Assembly: GCF_949628215.1 (NCBI RefSeq)
Contig: NW_027441280.1
Coordinates: 62,001 to 126,000 of the forward strand
Source of the DNA: Phalacrocorax aristotelis
Lineage: Eukaryota > Chordata > Aves > Suliformes > Phalacrocoracidae
Length of the DNA stretch: 64,000 nt
Direction: 5' to 3'
Shown: in pieces, positions 10,084-22,955 of the stretch
Numbering within the stretch: position 1 is the first letter of the stretch
How the letters are laid out: every line of letters begins with the position of its first letter
The notes under the pieces: generated by a model
Database searches by the model: none
What the model was told of the DNA's origin: nothing
What the model saw: only the letters and a program-made list of their open reading frames with translations
Translations under genes and position numbers: made by a program

Positions 10084-10798
10084 GTAAAGCAGAAGAAACT
10101 GAAGGCGCTCTGGCTGCCAGCTGCCTTCCTGCTGCAGGCAAGAGAGAGCCTGTCCCTGCAGGTGAGGGAGGAAGGATCCCCCTTCATAGCCCGCAGCGGG
10201 CCGGGCCAGGCCACCAACGTGCACCGCAGGGTCCGTACGCGGTAACCCGGAGTTGGGTACGGGCGTGTAGTGCACGAGCGAGCTAGGCTACGTGCCTAGG
10301 AAGCCTCATCTCGTAAGAGCTGTAAGACACCCCCGTGTTCTCTTCAGGTGGAGGTCGGCCTAGAGTCTGGAGCTGCAGAAGAGGCAGGGAGGAGAGGAGG
10401 GGAAAGAAGCATGTGAACGGCTAAATTGTGCCAGCAGCGCTGAGAGCGAGAGTCGCGGTGAGTCCTGGGCCAGTGGGGCCCCGTTGCCTCTCTTGTGCGT
10501 CCTGGGCCCTCCCTGTCTCTCCCCCGGCCCCCTCTCTTTCCTTACCTGCTGCAAAATTATTTTTTTTTTTCTTTTGGGCCCCCCCCGCACCTTCTTTCTC
10601 CATCTCGCTCTGAGTGGCTCCCTGCCTCCCCGTCTTTTCAGTCCTCCCTCTCTCTGTCCTGTAGCCTGTGGCTACTTGTTCTTTCTCCGCCTCTCTCTGC
10701 CTGGCTCTGGCTCCGTTTTTATTTTTTTATTCCTCCTGCTCTGTCCTGTAGCCTGTCGGTATTTTGTCTTTCTCTGGCCCTCTTGGTCTGACTCCCTG

Positions 10799-11236
10799 TG
10801 TTACCGAAAAACGCGGTAAAATCGGAAACAACTCCTCAACGCCAATTTAGTATTAAAGAGCAGGCGTTGTTTATTCACGGCGCCAGACGCACGGGGGATC
10901 GCTCCTCCTGGCGTGCGTACCTCACGCACCTTTCCCGTTCAATTTGTAGATCAAAATTTTAGGTATTCATACACATTCATTATTGTCCTGTCTACTGATT
11001 GTCCTTTTACCTTCTTGGCTGTTAATCTTGGCAGTCTTGGCTAGTTTTCTCAGTCCGCTCCACGAAACCGCGTTTTGTCATCCTTTTCTGACAGAAGCAC
11101 GTTGTCTGTTGTTCTGCTGACGTTAACGATCGCCTAGGGACTAAAATGCAGATCAACAGGTGCGCTGATTCGTACGCTCCATGTTCCCGTAATGGAACAC
11201 CGTCTCTGGTTGGCTGATTTCATCGCTTTGGTTACA
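10799..11236 (-). mobile_element. LTR1, U3 copy
   Basis: The 438-bp form. It shows that the 5' half of the otherwise short unit U3 comes from a long unit. Confidence 0.75.
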
Positions 11237-12913
11237 CCTGTTCCTGTTGTTCAGTTTCTTCTTTTTTGGCTTTGTGTGATTCTCTCTGTGATTCTGTTTT
11301 TCTCTGCCTCGCTTTTCCCAGCTCCCCGTCCCTCACTTGGAATGCCCGTTGTCCTTCACCAGCTCACTCTCCCTTGGTTGCCATCCCCGTTTCTGAATTC
11401 CTCCTGCTTTGCCACGTAGCCCGTGACTTTTTTCTTAATCTCTCTCTGTCTGCCTCAACGCTCCCCCCGCGCTTTTTCATTCGTCTGCTCTGCTCTGCAC
11501 CCTGCTACTGTTCTTGCCTTTCTGAGTTCTTCTCTGTCGAGCTCCCTTTCCCTATTTGTGGATTCCTGTTCTTCCTGCAGCCACCGCTGTTCCCTGTGAC
11601 CTCCGTCTCTCTCTGTCCAGCTCCCTGTCCCTAGGTTTTAATCCCTGCCTCTGCCCGCTGTAGCCCGTCTAGGTTTTTCTCTCGGCCTCTCTCTCTGTCC
11701 GGCTCCCTCTCTCTGTGTTCTAATTCCACGTTCTCTGTCACGTAGACCCGTGCTATTTGTTTGTCCTCATCTCTCTCTGTCCAGCTCCTTGCTGCGATGT
11801 TTTATTTCTTCCCTCTCTGTCTGTCTTTGTAGCCCGTTGCCGTTGTTGTTTTTTTTTTTTTTCCCACTTGTTTCTTCATGTGTCTCTGTCTGCCTCCCAG
11901 TGCCTGATCTTTAATTCCTCCTTCCCTGTAGGCCGCTGTTCCTTTTTTCCATTCTACATTGTGTTCTCTTTGGTCTGCTGTTCTTATTCATCGGTTCCCT
12001 CCTCGCTGCCCTGTGGCTTGTCCCCATTTATTGTTGCCTCTCTCTCCCTCTCTCTGGCTTCTTGCCCCTGTTTTTAAAATTCCTCCCTCTCTTCTCTCTT
12101 CCCTGTTGGCCGTGTGATCGTCAGCCTTTCTCCACCTCTTTCTGCCCAGCTCTCTGCGTCTATTCATTAATTCTTCCCTCTCTGCCCTGTAGCCTGTAGC
12201 TTCTGTCCTTTCTCCATCTTGCTGTCTCTGGCTTCCCCGTGACCCTCTTTTAGAATTGTTTCTCTCTTCTCTCTGTACGCATTGCGATTCCTTTTGCTCT
12301 CCATCTCCCTTTGTTTTGGTGTTTTTTTTGTTGTTTTTCTGGCTCCCTGTCCCTAATTGTTAATTCTCTGCCTTCTCATGCTCTGTACCACGTAGCCCCA
12401 TGGTTTGTTTTGTGGTGTTCCCTCCCCGGCCCCTTCCCTCCGTCGTTGGCTGTCTCGGCTCCCTGTCCCCGTGGCTTCATTCTTCCCTTTCTGCCCTGTT
12501 CTTGTCGCTTATCTTGTCTGTCTCCATCTCGCTCGGTCCAGCTTCCTGCCCCTGTTCTTCTTTCCTCCCTCGCTGTCGTGCTGCCTGCCCCAGGTTCTTT
12601 GTGCGTCTCCAGCCTGCTCCTCATCCTTCTTTGTTGGTCTGTGTCCTGCTCTTCCCCTCTCTCTGCTGCTTTTATCTCCACCTCCGTCAGGCTCCCTGTC
12701 CTCCTCTGGCCATCCTGTTCCCTGCCTCGTGCCTTCTCACTACACGCACACACGCCCCCCCCGCCCCCGTCCAGCCGGATGCTGCTCTTCCCTCCTCCTA
12801 CTGTCCTGTGCCCTGCTCCTCACCTTTGGTGGCCTCCCCCTCTGCCCAGCAGCCCGTCGCTCCAGGAGCCAGGCGACGGACGGTCCGTTCCCTGCCAAAC
12901 CGGGACAAGCGCG

Positions 12914-13210
12914 TGCCGTGGCTTAGCCTCAGCTGGCAACTCTGCACCAGGGAGCTGCTTGCTCGCTCCACCCTCAGTGGGCTGGGGGAGAGAGCTGGAA
13001 GGGTAAGAGTGAGAAAAATCATGGGTTGACATCAAGACGGTTTAATAGGTAAAGCAAAAGCTGTGCGTGGAAGCAAAGCAAGGAATTAATTCGCTCCTCC
13101 TTTTCGGCGGGCAGGTGTTGAGCTGTTTCTGGGAAAGCAGGGCTCTGTCATGTGTAACGGTTAGTTAGGAAGAGAAATGCCGTAGCCCCCAAGGACTCCC
13201 CCTTCTTCCC
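12914..13210 (-). mobile_element. LTR2 fragment, U3
   Basis: Only the R/U5-side part of LTR2 remains. The promoter side is lost in the deletion that defines the short units. Confidence 0.65.
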
Positions 13211-13768
13211 ACAGTTGGAACCCGCAGTTCGGTACGGGCGTGTAGTGCACGAGCGAGCTAGGCTACGTGCCTAGGAAGCCTCATCTCGTAAGAGCTGTAA
13301 GACACCCCCGTGTTCTCTTCAGGTGGAGGTCGGCCTAGAGTCTGGAGCTGCAGAAGAGGCAGGGAGGAGAGGAGGGGAAAGAAGCATGTGAACGGCTAAA
13401 TTGTGCCAGCAGCGCTGAGAGCGAGAGGCGCGGTGAGTCCTGGGCCAGTGGGGCCCCGTTGCCTCTCTTGTACGTCCTGGGCCCTCCCTGTCTCTCCCCC
13501 GGCCCCCTCTCTTTCCTTACCTGCTGCAAAATTATTTTTTTTTTGCGCCCCCCCCGCACCTTCTTTCTCCGTCTCGCTCTGAGTGGCTCCCTGCCTCCCC
13601 GTCTTTTCAGTCCTCCCTCTCTCTGTCCTGTAGCCTGTGGCTACTTGTTCTTTCTCCGCCTCTCTCTGCCTGGCTCTGGCTCCGTTTTTATTTTTTTACT
13701 CCTCCTGCTCTGTCCTGTAGCCTGTCGGTATTTTTGTCTTTCTCTGGCTCTCTCGGTCTGACTCCCTG

Positions 13769-14296
13769 TGTTACCGAAAAACGCGGTAAAATCGGAAACA
13801 ACTCCTCAAGACCAATTTAGTATTAAAGAGCAGGCATTCTTTATTCACGGCGCCGGATGCACGGGGGATCGCTCCTCCTGGCGTGCGTACCTCACGCACC
13901 TTTCCCGTTCAATTTGTAGATCAAAATTTTACGTATTCATACGTATTCATTATTGTCCTGTCTGCTGATCGGTACAAACTTGCTCGTTCCGTATGTAAAT
14001 CGCTGCGCAGGCTCGGTGGTGGTCCGTGAGTCGGTGGTCGCGATCTCCCCCTGCCAGAATTGCCTTTTACCTTCTTGGCTGTTAATCTTGGCAGTCTTGG
14101 CTAGTTCTCTCAGTCCGCTCCACGAAACCGCGTTTTGTCGTCCTTTTCTGACAGAAGCACGTTGTCTGTTGTTCTGCTGACGTTAACGATCGCCTAGGGA
14201 CTAAAATGCAGATCAACAGGTGCGCTGATTCGTACGCTCCATGTTCCCGTAATGGAACACCGTCTCTGGTTGGCTGATTTCATCGCTTTGGTTACA
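13769..14296 (-). mobile_element. LTR1, U4 copy
   Basis: The 528-bp form. It retains the gatcggtacaaacttgctcg to ccccctgccagaatt segment that is missing from the 438-bp form. Confidence 0.75.
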
Positions 14297-15976
14297 CCTG
14301 TTCCTGTTGTTCAGTTTCTTCTTTTTTGGCTTTGTGTGATTCTCTCTGTGATTCTGTTTTTCTCTGCCTCGCTTTTCCCAGCTCCCCGTCCCTCACTTGG
14401 AATGCCCGTTGTCCTTCAGCAGCTCACTCTCCCTTGGTTGCCATCCCCGTTTCTGAATTCCTCCTGCTTTGCCACGTAGCCCGTGACTTTTTTCTTAATC
14501 TCTCTCTGTCTGCCTCAACGCTCCCCCCGCGCTTTTTCATTCGTCTGCTCTGCTCTGCACCCTGCTACTGTTCTTGCCTTTCTGAGTTCTTCTCTGTCGA
14601 GCTCCCTTTCCCTATTTGTGGATTCCTGTTCTTCCTGCAGCCACCGCTGTTCCCTGTGACCTCCGTCTCTCTCTGTCCAGCTCCCTGTCCCTAGGTTTTA
14701 ATCCCTGCCTCTGCCCGCTGTAGCCCGTCTAGGTTTTTCTCTCGGCCTCTCTCTCTGTCCGGCTCCCTCTCTCTGTGTTCTAATTCCACGTTCTCTGTCA
14801 CGTAGACCCGTGCTATTTGTTTGTCCTCATCTCTCTCTGTCCAGCTCCTTGCTGCGATGTTTTATTTCTTCCCTCTCTGTCTGTCTTTGTAGCCCGTTGC
14901 CGTTGTTGTTTTTTTTTTTTTTCCCACTTGTTTCTTCATGTGTCTCTGTCTGCCTCCCAGTGCCTGATCTTTAATTCCTCCTTCCCTGTAGGCCGCTGTT
15001 CCTTTTTTCCATTCTACATTGTGTTCTCTTTGGTCTGCTGTTCTTATTCATCGGTTCCCTCCTCGCTGCCCTGTGGCTTGTCCCCATTTATTGTTGCCTC
15101 TCTCTCCCTCTCTCTGGCTTCTTGCCCCTGTTTTTAAAATTCCTCCCTCTCTTCTCTCTTCCCTGTTGGCCGTGTGATCTTCAGCCTTTCTCCACCTCTT
15201 TCTGCCCAGCTCTCTGCGTCTATTCATTAATTCTTCCCTCTCTGCCCTGTAGCCTGTAGCTTCTGTCCTTTCTCCATCTTGCTGTCTCTGGCTTCCCCGT
15301 GACCCTCTTTTAGAATTGTTTCTCTCTTCTCTCTGTACGCATTGCGATTCCTTTTGCTCTCCATCTCCCTTTGTTTTGGTGTTTTTTTTGTTGTTTTTCT
15401 GGCTCCCTGTCCCTAATTGTTAATTCTCTGCCTTCTCATGCTCTGTACCACGTAGCCCCATGGTTTGTTTTGTGGTGTTCCCTCCCCGGCCCCTTCCCTC
15501 CGTCGTTGGCCGTCTCGGCTCCCTGTCCCCGTGGCTTCATTCTTCCCTTTCTGCCCTGTTCTTGTCGCTTATCTTGTCTGTCTCCATCTCGCTCGGTCCA
15601 GCTTCCTGCCCCTGTTCTTCTTTCCTCCCTCGCTGTCGTGCTGCCTGCCCCAGGTTCTTTGTGCGTCTCCAGCCTGCTCCTCATCCTTCTTTGTTGGTCT
15701 GTGTCCTGCTCTTCCCCTCTCTCTGCTGCTTTTATCTCCACCTCCGTCAGGCTCCCTGTCCTCCTCTGGCCGTCCTGTTCCCTGCCTCGTGCCTTCTCAC
15801 TACACGCACACACGTCCCCCCCGCCCGTCCAGCCGGATGCCGCTCTTCTCTTCTCTCCTCCTACTGTCCTGTGCCCTGCTCCTCACCTTTGGTGGCCTCC
15901 CCCTCTGCCCAGCAGCCCGTCGCTCCAGGAGCCAGGCGACGGACGGTCCGTTCCCTGCCAAACCGGGACAAGCGCG

Positions 15977-16273
15977 TGCCGTGGCTTAGCCTCAGCTGGC
16001 AACTCTGCACCAGGGAGCTGCTTGCTCGCTCCACCCTCAGTGGGCTGGGGGAGAGAGCTGGAAGGGTAAAAGTGAGAAAAATCATGGGTTGAGATCAAGA
16101 CGGTTTAATAGGTAAAGCAAAAGCTGTGCGTGGAAGCAAAGCAAGGAATTAATTCGCTCCTCCTTTTCGGCGGGCAGGTGTTGAGCTGTTTCTGGGAAAG
16201 CAGGGCTCTGTCATGTGTAACGGTTAGTTAGGAAGAGAAATGCCGTAGCCCCCAAGGACTCCCCCTTCTTCCC
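15977..16273 (-). mobile_element. LTR2 fragment, U4
   Basis: The same truncation as in U3. The junction follows cccccttcttccca. Confidence 0.65.
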
Positions 16274-16831
16274 ACAGTTGGAACCCGCAGTTCGGTACGG
16301 GCGTGTAGTGCACGAGCGAGCTAGGCTACGTGCCTAGGAAGCCTCATCTCGTAAGAGCTGTAAGACACCCCCGTGTTCTCTTCAGGTGGAGGTCGGCCTA
16401 GAGTCTGGAGCTGCAGAAGAGGCAGGGAGGAGAGGAGGGGAAAGAAGCATGTGAACGGCTAAATTGTGCCAGCAGCGCTGAGAGCGAGAGTCGCGGTGAG
16501 TCCTGGGCCAGTGGGGCCCCGTTGCCTCTCTTGTACGTCCTGGGCCCTCCCTGTCTCTCCCCCGGCCCCCTCTCTTTCCTTACCTGCTGCAAAATTATTT
16601 TTTTTTTGCGCCCCCCCCGCACCTTCTTTCTCCATCTCGCTCTGAGTGGCTCCCTGCCTCCCCGTCTTTTCAGTCCTCCCTCTCTCTGTCCTGTAGCCTG
16701 TGGCTACTTGTTCTTTCTCCGCCTCTCTCTGCCTGGCTCTGGCTCCGTTTTTATTTTTTTACTCCTCCTGCTCTGTCCTGTAGCCTGTCGGTATTTTTGT
16801 CTTTCTCTGGCTCTCTCGGTCTGACTCCCTG

Positions 16832-17359
16832 TGTTACCGAAAAACGCGGTAAAATCGGAAACAACTCCTCAAGACCAATTTAGTATTAAAGAGCAGGCAT
16901 TCTTTATTCACGGCGCCGGATGCACGGGGGATCGCTCCTCCTGGCGTGCGTACCTCACGCACCTTTCCCGTTCAATTTGTAGATCAAAATTTTACGTATT
17001 CATACGTATTCATTATTGTCCTGTCTGCTGATCGGTACAAACTTGCTCGTTCCGTATGTAAATCGCTGCGCAGGCTCGGTGGTGGTCCGTGAGTCGGTGG
17101 TCGCGATCTCCCCCTGCCAGAATTGCCTTTTACCTTCTTGGCTGTTAATCTTGGCAGTCTTGGCTAGTTCTCTCAGTCCGCTCCACGAAACCGCGTTTTG
17201 TCGTCCTTTTCTGACAGAAGCACGTTGTCTGTTGTTCTGCTGACGTTAACGATCGCCTAGGGACTAAAATGCAGATCAACAGGTGCGCTGATTCGTACGC
17301 TCCATGTTCCCGTAATGGAACACCGTCTCTGGTTGGCTGATTTCATCGCTTTGGTTACA
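16832..17359 (-). mobile_element. LTR1, U5 copy
   Basis: The 528-bp form, with the same site and flanks as U4. Confidence 0.75.
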
Positions 17360-19039
17360 CCTGTTCCTGTTGTTCAGTTTCTTCTTTTTTGGCTTTGTGT
17401 GATTCTCTCTGTGATTCTGTTTTTCTCTGCCTCGCTTTTCCCAGCTCCCCGTCCCTCACTTGGAATGCCCGTTGTCCTTCAGCAGCTCACTCTCCCTTGG
17501 TTGCCATCCCCGTTTCTGAATTCCTCCTGCTTTGCCACGTAGCCCGTGACTTTTTTCTTAATCTCTCTCTGTCTGCCTCAACGCTCCCCCCGCGCTTTTT
17601 CATTCGTCTGCTCTGCTCTGCACCCTGCTACTGTTCTTGCCTTTCTGAGTTCTTCTCTGTCGAGCTCCCTTTCCCTATTTGTGGATTCCTGTTCTTCCTG
17701 CAGCCACCGCTGTTCCCTGTGACCTCCGTCTCTCTCTGTCCAGCTCCCTGTCCCTAGGTTTTAATCCCTGCCTCTGCCCGCTGTAGCCCGTCTAGGTTTT
17801 TCTCTCGGCCTCTCTCTCTGTCCGGCTCCCTCTCTCTGTGTTCTAATTCCACGTTCTCTGTCACGTAGACCCGTGCTATTTGTTTGTCCTCATCTCTCTC
17901 TGTCCAGCTCCTTGCTGCGATGTTTTATTTCTTCCCTCTCTGTCTGTCTTTGTAGCCCGTTGCCGTTGTTGTTTTTTTTTTTTTTCCCACTTGTTTCTTC
18001 ATGTGTCTCTGTCTGCCTCCCAGTGCCTGATCTTTAATTCCTCCTTCCCTGTAGGCCGCTGTTCCTTTTTTCCATTCTACATTGTGTTCTCTTTGGTCTG
18101 CTGTTCTTATTCATCGGTTCCCTCCTCGCTGCCCTGTGGCTTGTCCCCATTTATTGTTGCCTCTCTCTCCCTCTCTCTGGCTTCTTGCCCCTGTTTTTAA
18201 AATTCCTCCCTCTCTTCTCTCTTCCCTGTTGGCCGTGTGATCTTCAGCCTTTCTCCACCTCTTTCTGCCCAGCTCTCTGCGTCTATTCATTAATTCTTCC
18301 CTCTCTGCCCTGTAGCCTGTAGCTTCTGTCCTTTCTCCATCTTGCTGTCTCTGGCTTCCCCGTGACCCTCTTTTAGAATTGTTTCTCTCTTCTCTCTGTA
18401 CGCATTGCGATTCCTTTTGCTCTCCATCTCCCTTTGTTTTGGTGTTTTTTTTGTTGTTTTTCTGGCTCCCTGTCCCTAATTGTTAATTCTCTGCCTTCTC
18501 ATGCTCTGTACCACGTAGCCCCATGGTTTGTTTTGTGGTGTTCCCTCCCCGGCCCCTTCCCTCCGTCGTTGGCCGTCTCGGCTCCCTGTCCCCGTGGCTT
18601 CATTCTTCCCTTTCTGCCCTGTTCTTGTCGCTTATCTTGTCTGTCTCCATCTCGCTCGGTCCAGCTTCCTGCCCCTGTTCTTCTTTCCTCCCTCGCTGTC
18701 GTGCTGCCTGCCCCAGGTTCTTTGTGCGTCTCCAGCCTGCTCCTCATCCTTCTTTGTTGGTCTGTGTCCTGCTCTTCCCCTCTCTCTGCTGCTTTTATCT
18801 CCACCTCCGTCAGGCTCCCTGTCCTCCTCTGGCCGTCCTGTTCCCTGCCTCGTGCCTTCTCACTACACGCACACACGTCCCCCCCGCCCGTCCAGCCGGA
18901 TGCCGCTCTTCTCTTCTCTCCTCCTACTGTCCTGTGCCCTGCTCCTCACCTTTGGTGGCCTCCCCCTCTGCCCAGCAGCCCGTCGCTCCAGGAGCCAGGC
19001 GACGGACGGTCCGTTCCCTGCCAAACCGGGACAAGCGCG

Positions 19040-19336
19040 TGCCGTGGCTTAGCCTCAGCTGGCAACTCTGCACCAGGGAGCTGCTTGCTCGCTCCACCCT
19101 CAGTGGGCTGGGGGAGAGAGCTGGAAGGGTAAAAGTGAGAAAAATCATGGGTTGAGATCAAGACGGTTTAATAGGTAAAGCAAAAGCTGTGCGTGGAAGC
19201 AAAGCAAGGAATTAATTCGCTCCTCCTTTTCGGCGGGCAGGTGTTGAGCTGTTTCTGGGAAAGCAGGGCTCTGTCATGTGTAACGGTTAGTTAGGAAGAG
19301 AAATGCCGTAGCCCCCAAGGACTCCCCCTTCTTCCC
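19040..19336 (-). mobile_element. LTR2 fragment, U5
   Basis: The same truncation as in U4. Confidence 0.65.
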
Positions 19337-19894
19337 ACAGTTGGAACCCGCAGTTCGGTACGGGCGTGTAGTGCACGAGCGAGCTAGGCTACGTGCCTAG
19401 GAAGCCTCATCTCGTAAGAGCTGTAAGACACCCCCGTGTTCTCTTCAGGTGGAGGTCGGCCTAGAGTCTGGAGCTGCAGAAGAGGCAGGGAGGAGAGGAG
19501 GGGAAAGAAGCATGTGAACGGCTAAATTGTGCCAGCAGCGCTGAGAGCGAGAGTCGCGGTGAGTCCTGGGCCAGTGGGGCCCCGTTGCCTCTCTTGTACG
19601 TCCTGGGCCCTCCCTGTCTCTCCCCCGGCCCCCTCTCTTTCCTTACCTGCTGCAAAATTATTTTTTTTTTGCGCCCCCCCCGCACCTTCTTTCTCCATCT
19701 CGCTCTGAGTGGCTCCCTGCCTCCCCGTCTTTTCAGTCCTCCCTCTCTCTGTCCTGTAGCCTGTGGCTACTTGTTCTTTCTCCGCCTCTCTCTGCCTGGC
19801 TCTGGCTCCGTTTTTATTTTTTTACTCCTCCTGCTCTGTCCTGTAGCCTGTCGGTATTTTTGTCTTTCTCTGGCTCTCTCGGTCTGACTCCCTG

Positions 19895-20422
19895 TGTTAC
19901 CGAAAAACGCGGTAAAATCGGAAACAACTCCTCAAGACCAATTTAGTATTAAAGAGCAGGCATTCTTTATTCACGGCGCCGGATGCACGGGGGATCGCTC
20001 CTCCTGGCGTGCGTACCTCACGCACCTTTCCCGTTCAATTTGTAGATCAAAATTTTACGTATTCATACGTATTCATTATTGTCCTGTCTGCTGATCGGTA
20101 CAAACTTGCTCGTTCCGTATGTAAATCGCTGCGCAGGCTCGGTGGTGGTCCGTGAGTCGGTGGTCGCGATCTCCCCCTGCCAGAATTGCCTTTTACCTTC
20201 TTGGCTGTTAATCTTGGCAGTCTTGGCTAGTTCTCTCAGTCCGCTCCACGAAACCGCGTTTTGTCGTCCTTTTCTGACAGAAGCACGTTGTCTGTTGTTC
20301 TGCTGACGTTAACGATCGCCTAGGGACTAAAATGCAGATCAACAGGTGCGCTGATTCGTACGCTCCATGTTCCCGTAATGGAACACCGTCTCTGGTTGGC
20401 TGATTTCATCGCTTTGGTTACA
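19895..20422 (-). mobile_element. LTR1, U6 copy
   Basis: The 528-bp form. Confidence 0.75.
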
Positions 20423-22100
20423 CCTGTTCCTGTTGTTCAGTTTCTTCTTTTTTGGCTTTGTGTGATTCTCTCTGTGATTCTGTTTTTCTCTGCCTCGCTT
20501 TTCCCAGCTCCCCGTCCCTCACTTGGAATGCCCGTTGTCCTTCACCAGCTCACTCTCCCTTGGTTGCCATCCCCGTTTCTGAATTCCTCCTGCTTTGCCA
20601 CGTAGCCCGTGACTTTTTTCTTAATCTCTCTCTGTCTGCCTCAACGCTCCCGCCGCGCTTTTTCATTCGTCTGCTCTGCTCTGCACCCTGCTACTGTTCT
20701 TGCCTTTCTGAGTTCTTCTCTGTCGAGCTCCCTTTCCCTATTTGTGGATTCCTGTTCTTCCTGCAGCCACCGCTGTTCCCTGTGACCTCCGTCTCTCTCT
20801 GTCCAGCTCCCTGTCCCTAGGTTTTAATCCCTGCCTCTGCCGCTGTAGCCCGTCTAGGTTTTTCTCTCGGCCTCTCTCTCTGTCCGGCTCCCTCTCTCTG
20901 TGTTCTAATTCCACGTTCTCTGTCACGTAGACCCGTGCTATTTGTTTGTCCTCATCTCTCTCTGTCCAGCTCCTTGCTGCGATGTTTTATTTCTTCCCTC
21001 TCTGTCTGTCTTTGTAGCCCGTTGCCGTTGTTGTTTTTTTTTTTTTTTCCCACTTGTTTCTTCATGTGTCTCTGTCTGCCTCCCAGTGCCTGATCTTTAA
21101 TTCCTCCTTCCCTGTAGGCCGCTGTTCCTTTTTTCCATTCTACATTGTGTTCTCTTTGGTCTGCTGTTCTTATTCATCGGTTCCCTCCTCGCTGCCCTGT
21201 GGCTTGTCCCCATTTATTGTTGCCTCTCTCTCCCTCTCTCTGGCTTCTTGCCCCTGTTTTTAAAATTCCTCCCTCTCTTCTCTCTTCCCTGTTGGCCGTG
21301 TGATCTTCAGCCTTTCTCCACCTCTTTCTGCCCAGCTCTCTGCGTCTATTCATTAATTCTTCCCTCTCTGCCCTGTAGCCTGTAGCTTCTGTCCTTTCTC
21401 CATCTTGCTGTCTCTGGCTTCCCCGTGACCCTCTTTTAGAATTGTTTCTCTTCTCTCTGTACGCATTGCGATTCCTTTTGCTCCCCATCTCCCTTTGTTT
21501 TGGGTGTTGTTTTGTTGTTGTTTTTCTGGCTCCCTGTCCCTAATTGTTAATTCTCTGCCTTCTCATGCTCTGTACCACGTAGCCCCATGGTTTGTTTTGT
21601 GGTGTTCCCTCCCCGGCCCCTTCCCTCCGTCGTTGGCCGTCTCGGCTCCCTGTCCCCGTGGCTTCATTCTTCCCTTTCTGCCCTGTTCTTGTCGCTTATC
21701 TTGTCTGTCTCCATCTCGCTCGGTCCAGCTTCCTGCCCCTGTTCTTCTTTCCTCCCTCGCTGTCGTGCTGCCTGCCCCAGGTTCTTTGTGCGTCTCCAGC
21801 CTGCTCCTCATCCTTCTTTGTTGGTCTGTGTCCTGCTCTTCCCCTCTCTCTGCTGCTTTTATCTCCACCTCCGTCAGGCTCCCTGTCCTCCTCTGGCCAT
21901 CCTGTTCCCTGCCTCGTGCCTTCTCACTACACGCACACACGCCCCCCCCGCCCCCGTCCAGCCGGATGCTGCTCTTCTCTCCTCCTACTGTCCTGTGCCC
22001 TGCTCCTCACCTTTGGTGGCCTCCCCCTCTGCCCAGCAGCCCGTCGCTCCAGGAGCCAGGCGACGGACGGTCCGTTCCCTGCCAAACCGGGACAAGCGCG

Positions 22101-22397
22101 TGCCGTGGCTTAGCCTCAGCTGGCAACTCTGCACCAGGGAGCTGCTTGCTCGCTCCACCCTCAGTGGGCTGGGGGAGAGAGCTGGAAGGGTAAAAGTGAG
22201 AAAAATCATGGGTTGAGATCAAGACGGTTTAATAGGTAAAGCAAAAGCTGTGCGTGGAAGCAAAGCAAGGAATTAATTCGCTCCTCCTTTTCGGCGGGCA
22301 GGTGTTGAGCTGTTTCTGGGAAAGCAGGGCTCTGTCATGTGTAACGGTTAGTTAGGAAGAGAAATGCCGTAGCCCCCAAGGACTCCCCCTTCTTCCC
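22101..22397 (-). mobile_element. LTR2 fragment, U6
   Basis: The same truncation as in U4. Confidence 0.65.
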
Positions 22398-22955
22398 ACA
22401 GTTGGAACCCGCAGTTCGGTACGGGCGTGTAGTGCACGAGCGAGCTAGGCTACGTGCCTAGGAAGCCTCATCTCGTAAGAGCTGTAAGACACCCCCGTGT
22501 TCTCTTCAGGTGGAGGTCGGCCTAGAGTCTGGAGCTGCAGAAGAGGCAGGGAGGAGAGGAGGGGAAAGAAGCATGTGAACGGCTAAATTGTGCCAGCAGC
22601 GCTGAGAGCGAGAGTCGCGGTGAGTCCTGGGCCAGTGGGGCCCCGTTGCCTCTCTTGTACGTCCTGGGCCCTCCCTGTCTCTCCCCCGGCCCCCTCTCTT
22701 TCCTTACCTGCTGCAAAATTATTTTTTTTTTGCGCCCCCCCCGCACCTTCTTTCTCCGTCTCGCTCTGAGTGGCTCCCTGCCTCCCCGTCTTTTCAGTCC
22801 TCCCTCTCTCTGTCCTGTAGCCTGTGGCTACTTGTTCTTTCTCCGCCTCTCTCTGCCTGGCTCTGGCTCCGTTTTTATTTTTTTACTCCTCCTGCTCTGT
22901 CCTGTAGCCTGTCGGTATTTTTGTCTTTCTCTGGCTCTCTCGGTCTGACTCCCTG

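Larger units (their letters stand above)
5248..10256 (+). repeat. Long unit U2 (5009 bp)
   Basis: A complete long unit. Compared with U1 it has one fewer 62-bp ZNF143 repeat (three instead of four). It also carries a C-rich insertion of about 17 bp at 8210-8228 inside LTR2 and the cctcagctggcaactctgc variant at about 7950. Confidence 0.95.
10257..13231 (+). repeat. Mosaic short unit U3 (2975 bp)
   Basis: The first half carries long-unit variants: the 438-bp LTR1 and the caccagctcac variant at about 11,360. From about 12,155 onward it carries short-unit variants (ctctgcgtctattcatt). It ends with the promoter deletion. The switch lies between about 12,120 and 12,157, which fits unequal crossover or conversion between unit classes. 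Confidence 0.88.
13232..16294 (+). repeat. Short unit U4 (3063 bp)
   Basis: A promoter-less unit: exon B 13323-13432, CT tract, longer LTR1 13769-14296, truncated LTR2 from 15977. There is no CpG island and no exon A. The junction ttcccacagttggaacccg near 16,270-16,290 is the deletion scar. Confidence 0.94.
16295..19357 (+). repeat. Short unit U5 (3063 bp)
   Basis: The same length as U4 and nearly identical to it. Exon B is 16386-16495 and LTR1 is 16832-17359. The U4-U5 pair is the most homogeneous neighbouring pair in the left array. Confidence 0.94.
19358..22418 (+). repeat. Short unit U6 (3061 bp)
   Basis: A short unit with exon B 19449-19558 and LTR1 19895-20422. It differs from U4 and U5 by the caccagctcac variant near 20,542 and a one-base loss in the CT tract near 20,840. 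From about 21,485 it has a gggtgttgttttgttgttg stretch like that of long units, so small conversion tracts are likely. Confidence 0.92.
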
